From Dipteris shenzhenensis (Eukaryota; Polypodiophyta; Polypodiopsida; Gleicheniales), in NCBI GenBank assembly GCA_047967505.1, contig CM106540.1: a stretch of 64,000 nucleotides of DNA. One strand, written 5' to 3'. The position numbers and the translations under genes were made by a program. The notes beneath the pieces were generated by a model. The model ran no database searches. It was not told where the DNA came from and was given only the letters and a program-made list of their open reading frames with translations. This document shows positions 54,628 to 64,000 of the stretch, piece by piece (the stretch's first letter is position 1; each line of letters opens with the position of its first letter).

Positions 54628-56350
54628 AAAGAGGACTTTTACTCATAAGGGTTTCTCTTCAAAAAACTTTTTAAAAGGGTTGTCCTAGAAGAGGCTAAGT
54701 GATAATATCTGCTCGGTGAAATGTGCATATGGTAGTTGGACTTCTCCATGTGCACAACTTGCTTAGGCTTGGTTAGCCACTTTGCTTGATAGTTTGGGAA
54801 TGGTCTTTGATGTAGAGAAGTGGGACTTCATTTTCCAAGCTATGCAATGACTAACATTTTGGGAAAAAAATGCAGCATATCATTTACAGGTTATACCAAG
54901 ATAGTAAAGCTGCAAGTATTTTAGTTGGTGATAATACGGATGAATGGACCCTTGCTCGTTTTGTTCGTCATCTCATTGCATGGCTATATGCGATAGCTAC
55001 TCATCCAATGCTTCAACTACTGGTACGTTGCATGGGTTAGAAATGTGTGGAAGCAAGTCTCTGATTGCGCAAGCTCATGCCGATGACTCCTTCATTCAAA
55101 ATACTTAAAGTGATATTTCATGCCTCATGCATGCTCTATCATTATATGGTTTGGTAGTTGGATTACATGTTAATTTCCAAAGTCCAATCTTCTTCCATTG
55201 CATGAAAAAGATGGGCTGATATCACATTTTATGGCATGGAGAAGTAGTTTTGCCGACTCAGCTGGTGTGTCACATTGGTTATCCTTAGGGGTGGACGATT
55301 ACTTGCCGCCAGCAAATAGACTAGATGCTTGCCAATGAAAAAAAAAAAACAATATTGGAAGTTGGGTACTTGGCCTTTACATGTCTGTTTTCGCATCATC
55401 CAATCGATATTGCTTGCCTATGTGCAGTTTTATTTACCTTTGATGACGTTTACAAGAAGGATATCACATTGTTCATGTCCATTATTGTGGAGCTTTTTCA
55501 GCAATCTCATCATGGATGTAAAGTTCTCTGATCACTTTCTGTGAATCATCTATGCCTGCTGAAGATGCATTGGGGTTTGAATTTTCGTGAATAGTCATAT
55601 GCATGTTCTAGCACACAAGGGATTCGATTCATGCAGGGTGACCAGCCATGGGTGTACATGATGCGTCACTTGATCTCACATGTATCTACTAATGATTTTG
55701 TCGCTTGCAGCCCACTTATTGGGATTTCCTTCTACTCATTGGGATTTTCTTCTAGGGTACATTGTCATTTGCATGCACATACTTTCTCATCTTGAATGGA
55801 AAGACAAGAATGCTTTACATGGACATTCTTTCCGTGCAGAATGCTTCCATTGGTCAATAAGTGTTTACAAATCCTTTAGACCATGAGCGTCGTAGCTCAT
55901 GGTCTAAAGGATTATACCTTGTCGATGATGTGCTTTATGATGCGGGTATGGTGTTATGTTTTCATGAGGCAGTCAGACGGTTTAGCTTTATACATGATTA
56001 TAAATCCCTTTGGCACCTATTGTCACATATGCTTAATGATTTTCAGCTAGTGCCGTGTCTCGAGATGACAGATTGTCTCAAGGATTGGGCCTTTATCTTG
56101 GATGATCTTGGTTGTCATTCATTGCCATTGGTTGATGTCACAGTTGCAAGTTTTTCTCCCTCCTCCTTGGGTTTCAGCTTATGCAAATCTTATTTGGTCT
56201 TTGACTCGTACTCCATGATGGTGGAGGAAAAGGTCGAAGTATATTTGGGTTTGCAATCTGTCTCTTCGACAATAGGTCTTTCTTTGCTGAGTTTTGCTTG
56301 GGGTTCTTCCCTTTGGACAGACCTTGGCATGTTGTGATGTTGCACTTGCT
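54628..56350 (+). mobile_element. LINE F remnant, part 2 (RT and downstream)
   Basis: Resumes after gypsy #5. An RT-like block reads AQAHADDSFIQN (near 55060), a decayed form of the catalytic ADD block, followed by GLHVNFQ (near 55160), as in L1-type LINEs after that block. Further downstream are Trp/Ser-rich stretches without clear motifs to about 56340. Stops and frameshifts are frequent; the extent of the 3' end is uncertain. Confidence 0.55.
55870..55913. repeat. Perfect 19-bp inverted repeat (hairpin)
   Basis: AATCCTTTAGACCATGAGC at 55870-55888 and its exact reverse complement at 55895-55913, separated by six bases (GTCGTA). The arms have no mismatches. Confidence 0.95.
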
Positions 56351-56354
56351 CTTT

Positions 56355-56535
56355 TGTCGCCGATGTATGTGTGCATGTGTGATCACCTGCGGAAGGGGTC
56401 TGTGCGTGCGCGTGAGTGCATGCACACGCATGTGTGGTGTATATATCTACATATACACAAGTGCGCACACGTGCACGCATGCACTCACATCCCTCTACAC
56501 ATACCCACACATACATTTACACGTGTCCTTTCATG
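56355..56535. repeat. (CA/TG)-rich simple-sequence region
   Basis: Alternating GTGTGCATGTGTG and CACACATACAC words, first TG-rich then CA-rich. Non-coding. Confidence 0.8.
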
Positions 56536-57832
56536 CACCTAGGGTAGAGTGCCATTGGTCCCTATCAATACTATCCATCTATTTAATCGAATATGCATAT
56601 TGATTTTTAAATCTAAGTTGCATATAACATTCCATATAACCTTGGATAGAGGAGCTAAACACAATTTAAACCCTTGATTGCAAAATATTGAGTTGAGCAA
56701 ATAATACAAAGAATCTAATTGCTAACTATTTTAAAAAAGAACACAATAAAACAATGCGTTACATTTCTCGTGTATGTTGAAAATGCACTCAAAAGTAGCA
56801 AGTGCACATATTGAGGCATGGTTGCATGCCACAACAACACTATATCTGATATTGCATTGATGACAAACAATATCAAATAAAAACCCTGAAGCAAGCTAGC
56901 AACTCTAGAAAAGATTCAGTACACTGCATTCACATTCAAGTATTTATGAAAGTGAAGATGGTTTTATGACAAGCTGCAACGTTGATTGTAGTTTTGGAGA
57001 GTGATTATTCTATACAAGAGCCCTTTAGAGGTTGAGGTCGTATGCATTTTGCCTCATCTCTTGCAGCTCTTACATCTACCATATGTGACCATCATTTTTG
57101 ACCCAAAGGGCTCTGCTTGCAATTCGCTGCTATAATAGTAATTCGTGAGTATTCCATAATATTCAAGAAAGAATGAGCTATGTGTTCACCGATCTGCATG
57201 ATTTGCATATGAGTTTTGTTTAGTGCTCCTAAAGTGCTTGCCCCTCATTTTGATAGCCATAGCCAACATGCACACACAACATGAAGCCTCCTTTTCTTCA
57301 CAAGCAAGGCCATAGGTACATTGGACAGTGCTATATGAAATGTTTCTTTTCTAGAACAATCACACACGATTGGCAGTTGCTTCTTTATTTATCTGAAAGA
57401 CCTTATAGGTAGGCTTATTTCTAGGGGTTCGATTGAGGTCCAACTTTAAAGCATGTTGTAATCAAAGCGGCATGTTGTTCTTGCACAATTGTTGTCATGG
57501 CTGAGCATTGCCTTGAGTTATGGAATAGGTAGTAAAAGCTCAGCAGGTGGGTTATTTTAGGAGATTCACAATTCATTGCACCCACATTGTAAAACTGGAC
57601 TTTTGAGTAGGAATGCCAAAGCATAAATTACAAGCGGTCCAATGTTGTGAGATCTTGTGGATGGACTCTGGTAACATGTACAAAGCATATTTTTTAATTG
57701 CAAATAGCCCATGGTAAACACGTTGGAGTTTGTGATGTGTTAGTTTGTGTAACTTCTTTTGTTGCAATTTCTTTAGGCTTTCTAATGTAAGGTACTAAAT
57801 ACCTTTTTTTTGGGGTGGGGTGGTGTTTTCAG
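56536..57832 (+). other. Probable host intron sequence
   Basis: AT-rich, no ORF above 70 codons and no TE protein motif. It ends with a T-rich tract and the acceptor GGTGTTTTCAG at 57832. Confidence 0.5.
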
Positions 57833-59308
57833 AGGCTTCATACTTTGATTCCTTACAATGACTTGAGTGGCGATTGCACAGAAGACTTTGCAGAGGAGAA
57901 AACTATCAGGGCTGTTTATGCTCAAATGAAGGTGAAAATTTTACTAGTTTCTTTCTTTACCCATGTTGAAGCAGGGACTGAACTGATGCATTGGCATTTC
58001 AGTCGTTCCGGGCTGATCCACCGGTTGGGGATTTTGGCAATTCTGATTTTCTTGATGCCATGAGATCTGAACTACGGCGTGCAGTTGCTGACATTAGGAT
58101 GGAACTGGAGGAGGTAATGTAATAAACATTATATATACAAAGAAGGGAGCCTTGTTACGGCAAGGTATACGAAAAAGAGAGCTTGTTATTGCAAGGTGGA
58201 ATTTCTCATTTTTGCGGAATGATGAGAAAGATAGGGGGCTGATCTCAAACAGTTCTGCAGTGCTATCTTTACCACTACTCGTTTTCTGGCTTACCGTTCT
58301 CCCCTTGCAGTCAATGCGGCAAAGCTGCAATTCATCTGGGATGCCTGATGAAGGAAGGCTCCTGGAATGTCAGGGCACAGATGTTATTCAGGCTGTGGCT
58401 GAAATCCGAAAAGAGTACTCCACTAAACTCGAGCAGGTACGAACATTTTAATCAAATAGTTTTCTGTAATGCAGGCTCTGGATTTCTTTTATGTAGCCTT
58501 GAGGATTCTAAAGCCTCTAGGCTGCAGTCTGAGAAAAGAGTTCGAGAGCTTTGGTCACAATTGACTATTGAACAACGGCGCTGCCTGGAGCTTTCCAAGA
58601 TAGTGAAGGAACTTCTCCCAATGCCCTCTTCTGGACCTCATTCGTCAACAACTCAGATGTCATCAAATCGAAGGAGATCCCATAGGAGAAGAGTAGGTTT
58701 TTATTGCAAATGCCTCTAGTTTGAATCTATCTGTTCTTGACCATGCCTGCACGATAATGTCTCATTCAGTGCTGCTCCAGTCTGTCTGCTTAAGTGCTAA
58801 GAGGAGGTCATCTATATACTGATAACTGAATAGAGTGCAGGGCCTATTATGACTACAAAAGGTCTAAGTAGGTGTTATTTTCTACTTTGTATTTATGGTG
58901 CTACACTGTGTTCCCATTATGAATTTTTGTTCTTTTTGGTTTCTCTGCAAACACTTGGTACAGAATAGCGCGGAAAAGCAAGTAGCATCCACTAGTCTAG
59001 ATGATGAAGCACATAAGTTTTTTGAGGAGTGTGTCTCTATATTGGATTTGGATTGTCAAGGAGACTCCGATGATTCATGTCATGAAAGACAACAGCATAG
59101 CAAATCTATGGATGATGGATCCTTGAACCATATTCCTGGTGGGGAAGTCAGTGCAAACATATCTGATAAGGTTGCTGCTAAGGACACACCTATGACACAT
59201 CAAGAAGACCAGCAATCAAAAAGTGGTTCGGTTGGGAGTGATGGAGTTGTTCTACCTTGGCTACACTGGGGCACGGAGGCTGGTGTTGGTGACAAAACAC
59301 CCAAGAAG
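57833..59308 (+). CDS. Host gene exons c-g: unrecognised plant protein, coiled-coil-like
   Basis: Five exons, each with GT/AG borders and codon-aligned ends: 57833-57931 (33 codons, HTLIPYNDLSGDCTEDF), 58003-58113 (37, SELRRAVADIRMELEE), 58311-58436 (42), 58504-58692 (63, LQSEKRVRELWSQL, then an RRRSHRRR basic run) and 58964-59308 (115, acidic, HKFFEECVSILDLDC, ending near LPWLHWGTEA). Heptad-like helical stretches such as AVAEIRKEYSTKLEQ suggest a coiled coil. The family is not recognised and the 3' end of the gene is not in view (a GTACTT donor at 59309). No stop interrupts the joined 290 codons, which strongly supports a real gene. For the 58504 exon an alternative acceptor upstream gives a frame with a stop, so GAG at 58501-58503 was chosen. 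Confidence 0.82.
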
Positions 59309-59788
59309 GTACTTTATATTCTGGATTTAGAGGGATACATACAGAACCCTAATTTAGAATTATTAAACCACCGATTACTAGTTGAGACTTAATGAAATAT
59401 GGATATGTTTTTTTAGTACAGGTAGACGGAACAATGAGAGGGTGAATGTTACATTGCATACCTGCTGAACTGCATACACATGGGCATAACAATAAAGGGA
59501 TGACTGTTGGATGCATACCTGCTGATTGCATGGACATATGTATTGTTGAATACATGAGAGGTGAATGTTGCTTTGCATACCTGCTGAACTGCATACACAT
59601 AGACACAAGAATGAAATACATACCTGCTGATTGCATGTTTACTAAGTATTAGTTATTAAGAGAAAAAAAACAAGTATATGAATTTTGAATTTGAGGGAAT
59701 CGTTAACTAACTAAACATTAGTCATTAGGAGAAGAAAAAGCCAGTGTGTTTGAGTTTGAATTTAACCAAATCTATATTGCGCACCAAT
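59309..59788 (+). other. Host intron with a dimeric minisatellite
   Basis: Follows the donor of the 59308 exon. 59436-59640 contains four GCATACCTGCTG boxes (59457, 59513, 59576, 59619) in a higher-order unit of about 119 bp repeated almost twice. The rest is AT-rich and non-coding. Confidence 0.65.
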
Positions 59789-60047
59789 GTTGGTTTCAAA
59801 ACCAACCTTGGATAACCTATTTCAGATGGCTATTGGAAAGACCAGAGTTTCTCAGCTTGCTCTCATTCTTCCCATCACCATCGCTACAGCCCCCCTCCTC
59901 TCTTGCTTTATCTTATGTCTGTTCCGTCCTACTTTCTCCCTCCCCCCTCTTCATTCATGTGTCTCAACCACTGCTTCCCCCACTCAAAAGAGTGAAGTTT
60001 TGCTTCCCTGAGCTTCGCTAAATAAACAACCACCAATAAAGCTGGAG
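59789..60047 (+). repeat. Large inverted repeat, left arm
   Basis: About 259 bp starting TTGGTTTCAAAACCAACCTT and ending AATAAACAACCACCAATA. It is matched in reverse complement at 60383-60650. The arms contain a CT-rich middle. Confidence 0.85.
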
Positions 60048-60382
60048 GGTGCGGATATAAGTTAGCTTTCAGCCATCCCTTTTCAATGAACCTTTTATGT
60101 GTATGCTTTGCACCTTTTCTACTTCCGAACCGTTGTTCTTCACAAACGACGCTCAAAATGAACCCACATAGCATCCTTTATTGCGGACACATCAAGTTAT
60201 CGACCCCACTATTCTCGTCTTATCAAGACTATCGAAAATTTGAAAAACATGTTTGGATTTATGCCAACAAATGGGGGGCGAACAAGCACACCAGGCACAA
60301 GATTTCACTAAGCGTTCTTACCGCGGTCGAGTGCCCCAGCCCTCGGCAATGAATGAAGCAAGTCGAGTTCCAAGATGAAAGT
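60048..60382. other. Spacer of the inverted repeat
   Basis: 335 bp between the arms with no recognised coding sequence. It contains a short plus ORF (60086-60352), judged accidental. Confidence 0.6.
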
Positions 60383-60650
60383 AGGTCTATATTGGTGGTT
60401 GTTTATTTAGAAAGCTCAGGGAAGCAAAACTTCTCTCTTTTAAGTGGGGAAAGCAATGGCTCAAACACGGAGGGTTGGGCAATGAAAAGGGGGGAGGGAT
60501 GGAAGGGACAAAAGATAGAGGCACGAGACGAGGGATGTAGCGATGGTGATGGAAAGAAGAAGAGCAAGCAGAGAAACTCATGTAGAGGCATCACATGGTC
60601 TTTCCAATAGCCATCTAAGATAGGCTATCCAAGGTTGGTTTTGGAACCAT
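60383..60650 (-). repeat. Large inverted repeat, right arm
   Basis: Read on the minus strand it begins TGGTTCCAAAACCAACCTTG and matches the left arm for about 260 bp with substitutions and small indels. Its outer edge abuts the truncated 3' end of LINE G. Confidence 0.85.
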
Positions 60651-63590
60651 GAAGGGCCCTGCATGCTAGCCCATATGGCTATCAAAGTGTGAACCGTGTC
60701 ACTCCAAATACTCGTGGACACCTGTGATGGGTGTATTTGGGTGTCATCCAAGACCTCTGTGCATCTGGCTCTCCAAATGTGCCAAGACGAAATGCTAGCC
60801 AAAATCTCCTAAGAGGTGTCCACTGAAGCATGTGAAGCTCTGAAAGGAATATGTGGTACATCCTGAAGAGAGCAGGGCTCTATCTCCTATCGGCGGATCG
60901 AGAGTGCCCAAGAAGAAGGCTCACCCTCATAAAACACCTGGGGCCCAGTAAGGGATAACCATGCGATCGAGCCCCAAGTCATGAAGAAAGGGCAAGTATG
61001 AAAAATGCTGAGTATCCGAGCAACTCCTTTCCAAACAATTCTCGCTTGATTGCAGTCCCAAAGGCAATGTCGCACTGACTCTTCTGCAAAATGACAACAA
61101 GGGCCCAAATCGTGATCTCCACAGGTTCACTGCAATCCCTCCATGAAGAGAAAGCCAAAAGAAAAGAGTGATCTTTCTATTTCTGGGGGATTTTCAGAGC
61201 CTCCTCCAGAAATTCCTACGCAAATCTGCAGTGATGAAGAAGCTATCCCAATGGGGGGCTCTGGAATCCAATCTCTATTGCTCAGCTGAAATCTCCTGGC
61301 ATTACCAACTGTGAAACGAAAGAAGGGAATCCCCCTCTCTCGGTGCCCATGATCTACCCTCTCCCACTCTCCTGGGTCCCACTGCAAGCACCTGATAGGT
61401 GCACCTCCATATGACCACAACCTCTAGGATCCCAGGGCCAAGAGCAGAGGGTCGGGGTCTAAGTACCACTGCAAGCCCGCTCCATGGTCCACAAAACCAG
61501 CAATCCTGACAGGCAACCTCTAGAAGAATATCATCCGTGGATCTAGAGACTATACCTCCATCCCCAACATCAAAGACCAAAGCATCTTCCCCGAAACCTC
61601 GAAGAGCGATCACCTGCAGAGGAACTGCTGTCCTCGAAAAAGTTCCCATCCAAGTGGTGGAAGTAATAGGCATCTCAACTATCCATTCCACCGGGATGGC
61701 TGCATCTATCTGCTGAATCCCGCGTGCTACCCCTCTGAGGTGACTCACGGACTGTAGTCTCTGATCCTCAAGTAGCCTGATAAAAGCCTTCCAAGTGCCT
61801 ACTGTGTAGGCAGGATCTCTCTCCCATCCAGACCACTGCATATAACGGGAAGTGCCTAGAGGTTTGCCATGCTCATCAAGTATACTATCATTCCAAATGA
61901 TCGGTTGCCTATCAATCTCTTCAAGGGTAGAGGGCGGAACCCTTGGAAGAGTTTTCGTGAGTCTCCCCCAAGCTTTGAGGATGGCAGTCATGAGAGGAGA
62001 GGCAGGAGACCTGAGAGAGGCGGAAGAAGAAATCAAGCGAGGGCTGTCCACCCAATCATCTCCTAAGGTAGGTGTGCAAACCTGAATGCGTTCAAAAAAG
62101 AAATCCTTCCAAGGTTCGTGCCGAGGCATGAGTCCCCTCACCACCACCTTACAAAGCAATGCCCTGCACTGCAAGCAACATCCGCCGTGCCATCAAGTCC
62201 ACTCCATAGAAAATTCCTAACTGGTCTAATGAGTTGAGTGACGACCAATCCCTAGACCGGCACCATCAAGAACACACAAACGAGGCGGTGGCTAAAAGAA
62301 CCTGGTTCACTACCACAACTCTAGAGGCAAGGTTGAGTTTGGCTGAGCTCCAAAAAAGGAGCTTTTTCCTCATACTTTCTAATACTGGGGCAAACTGCTT
62401 ATCCCAAATACTTGACAGGAACAACCCTCTGAATCCAAGAAAAGCCAATGTCAACTCCCCAGCCTGGAGTGTCCTCATCACTGATCCAAAGGCCAAAGGA
62501 TTTATGCCAATTGATGTGTGCCCTTGCAGTTGAGCAAAAAATATCTAAGGCTGTCCGAAAAGAATCAAGTGACTGCGAAGAGGCCTCAATAAAAATAGCA
62601 GTGTCATCAGCCAACTCATAGTCAAGAAGCTCCTGCTCCTGTCTTAAGGGCAATCTCAACCCATAAAGCTCAGCCTGAGATCTAAGGAAGATACTCATAG
62701 CTTCTGCCACAAAGAGAAAGAGAAAGGGGGCTAAAGGGCATCCCTGACGAACTGATCTGGAAATTTGAAACCTGTCACCCCTTACCCCTCCAATCCAAAC
62801 CTGGCTATGGGCTGATCTGTAAAGGGAGGCCACCCCTCTAATCCATGCATCTGAAAATCCAAACCGTAGAAGAGTGCCCTCAAGAAAACCCCAGTCTACT
62901 CTGTCATAGGCTTTCTCAAAGTCCAGGAGTAGAACTGCCAGCCTGTGCACGCTCTGCATAGCCCACTCTGTGGCTTCCCAAAAGGAAAATATATTATCAA
63001 ATATGCTCCTGCCATGCACAAAGCCTGTTTGAGTATCATAGATGAGGTCTGGAAGAAGGGGCTGCAACCGGATGCTGATCGCCTTGGCTAGGATTTTGTA
63101 CAGAGTGCCCAAAAGAGTGATGGGTCTCCAATGGGATACAAAATTCATGTTGCCATCTTTCGGGATAAGGTGTATGAGTCCCTCGGTTAGTGAGTCAGGA
63201 ATCTCACCCGAGTCCCAAATGCCCTGTAGGGCTGAAGTAATATGATCACCTATCATATCCCAAAAGGCTGTAAAAAAAGGAGTAAGACCATCGGAACCAA
63301 GGCATTTACCCTTATGAAGAGCGAAGAGAGCACTCTTGAATTTTGTGTTGGTAAAGCGTGCATCAAGTGAGCATATCATCTCTGGTGTGACCAACATAGG
63401 TAAACTTTGCCAAATCTCATCTCTAGCCACATCTATGGCCTGAGTGTCAGGATCTACTGAAAGAAGGGAGGCATAGAAAGCTGTCGGGAAGTGCATGGCA
63501 GTATCCGGATGAGACTGCAAAACGTCATCAGAGTCAATAAGCTGCCTGACAATCTCTCTACTATGTCTAGGACCAAGTGAAGGGGAGCGA
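60651..63590 (-). pseudogene. LINE G ORF2 (5'-truncated L1-type LINE)
   Basis: Minus-strand LINE. RT runs from about 63580 to 62400 with GKCLGSDGL, LDFEKAYDRVDW (near 62910), SVRQGCPLAPFLFLF (near 62735) and the catalytic block as LADD (near 62610), where the usual Tyr/Phe is replaced by Leu. A frameshift near 62400-62500 is followed by a post-RT domain (KLNLASRVVVVNQVLL) and a long 290-codon open part at 62174-61302. A zinc motif lies near 61090-61050 (C-x3-H...RHCLWDC). It lacks the endonuclease and the 3' end. It is the best-preserved relative of LINEs C, D and E and was used to interpret their deletions. Confidence 0.88.
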
Positions 63591-63834
63591 AAATGCCCAG
63601 GTGGTGTGCGCAGCGAGAATGGAGTGTGTTCAGCAGTAGAGAGTGCAGAGAGAGAGTAGAGACTTGAGTTGGGTGTGTACCAATGTGGCACACACAAAGA
63701 ATGAAAGAATGTATTTATGTTTTAGGGTACGGTACACTTACACCCACACGGGTGCGGTCACATGTACAAGTAAAATATATACACGGGAAGTAAAGCGAAG
63801 GGCCTTTACACCCAACAACCCTTTACGCCCAACA
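63591..63834 (-). repeat. Copia 3' LTR (minus)
   Basis: On the minus strand it begins TGTTGGGCGTAAAGGG directly after a purine tract (GGGAGGT) and runs toward LINE G. It starts with a duplicated phrase (TTGTTGGGYGTAAAGG). The inner boundary with LINE G is approximate. Confidence 0.65.
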
Positions 63835-63854
63835 ACCTCCCATTTAAAGGTCAT

Positions 63855-64000
63855 GAGCGAACCTTTAACCAACTCCCACTAGTCGAATGCAATGCTCATG
63901 CTGAGCCTTTGCAAGACTCTTTGTGAGAGCATCTGGAGGGTTATCTTGTGTTTTGATCTTAGTCAGTGTGACTAGACCATCATCGAGAACCTATTGGATA
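63855..64000 (-). pseudogene. Ty1/copia RNase H C-terminus (minus, cut by window end)
   Basis: The minus-strand frame reads VTLTKIKTQDNPPDALTKSL then QHEHCIRLVGVG and a stop near 63856. That is the conserved C-terminal end of copia RNase H (DNPADxLTKxL). The rest of the element lies beyond 64000. Confidence 0.82.

Noticed and set aside
56174-56603. Cys/His-rich ORFs on both strands near the CA/TG repeats
   Set aside because: They come from alternating CACA/TGTG dinucleotides; the periodic Cys, Val, His and Thr are a composition effect.
60086-60610. Short plus ORFs between and within the inverted-repeat arms
   Set aside because: The arms are repetitive and the frames are not shared between the two arms.

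Overview
This window is nuclear DNA of a land plant, and almost all of it is transposable elements. The lineages present are plant-type: Ty3/gypsy chromoviruses with C-terminal chromodomains, Ty1/copia, L1-type LINEs with a CCHC ORF1, and hAT elements with a BED-like finger. Several LTR elements carry a primer-binding site matching the initiator tRNA-Met (TGGTATCAGAGC). Very long TE-filled introns, and a second LINE lineage unlike plant L1, suggest a large-genome plant, perhaps a fern or another non-seed plant. That placement is an inference; nothing here fixes the species.

Layout. 1-8487: two decayed copies of one chromovirus family (A1, A2) head to tail and sharing an LTR; the last LTR is split by a 5'-truncated LINE (LINE B) with an uninterrupted reverse-transcriptase ORF. 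9445-11706: a decayed hAT transposase (minus strand). 11707-22853: a nest. Gypsy #3 is split by a LINE 3' end (LINE C), itself split by gypsy #4 (12417-20959). 24775-32200: an L1-type LINE (LINE D) split by a 2.5-kb non-autonomous LTR element (27033-29569) with an exact 5-bp target duplication. 32202-33047: a 430-bp tandem duplication. 34600-42800: LINE E split by a reverse solo LTR, then copia and LINE debris. 43722-47415: a structurally complete hAT element with an exact 8-bp target duplication and an apparently intact three-exon transposase. 47424-56350: LINE F split by gypsy #5 (48145-54622), a young, nearly intact element with an exact 5-bp target duplication. 59789-60650: a large inverted repeat. 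60651-63590: LINE G (minus). 63591-64000: the end of a copia element (minus).

One host gene appears to run on the plus strand through the right half. Seven exons with consensus splice sites and codon-aligned (phase 0) ends were found at 33772-33942, 43442-43609, 57833-57931, 58003-58113, 58311-58436, 58504-58692 and 58964-59308. The first two are similar to each other, which suggests an exon duplication. The product looks like an acidic/basic protein with helical, coiled-coil-like stretches; I do not recognise the family. Its introns carry the hAT element, gypsy #5 and most of the LINEs. No tRNA, rRNA, CRISPR or bacterial-type operon was seen.
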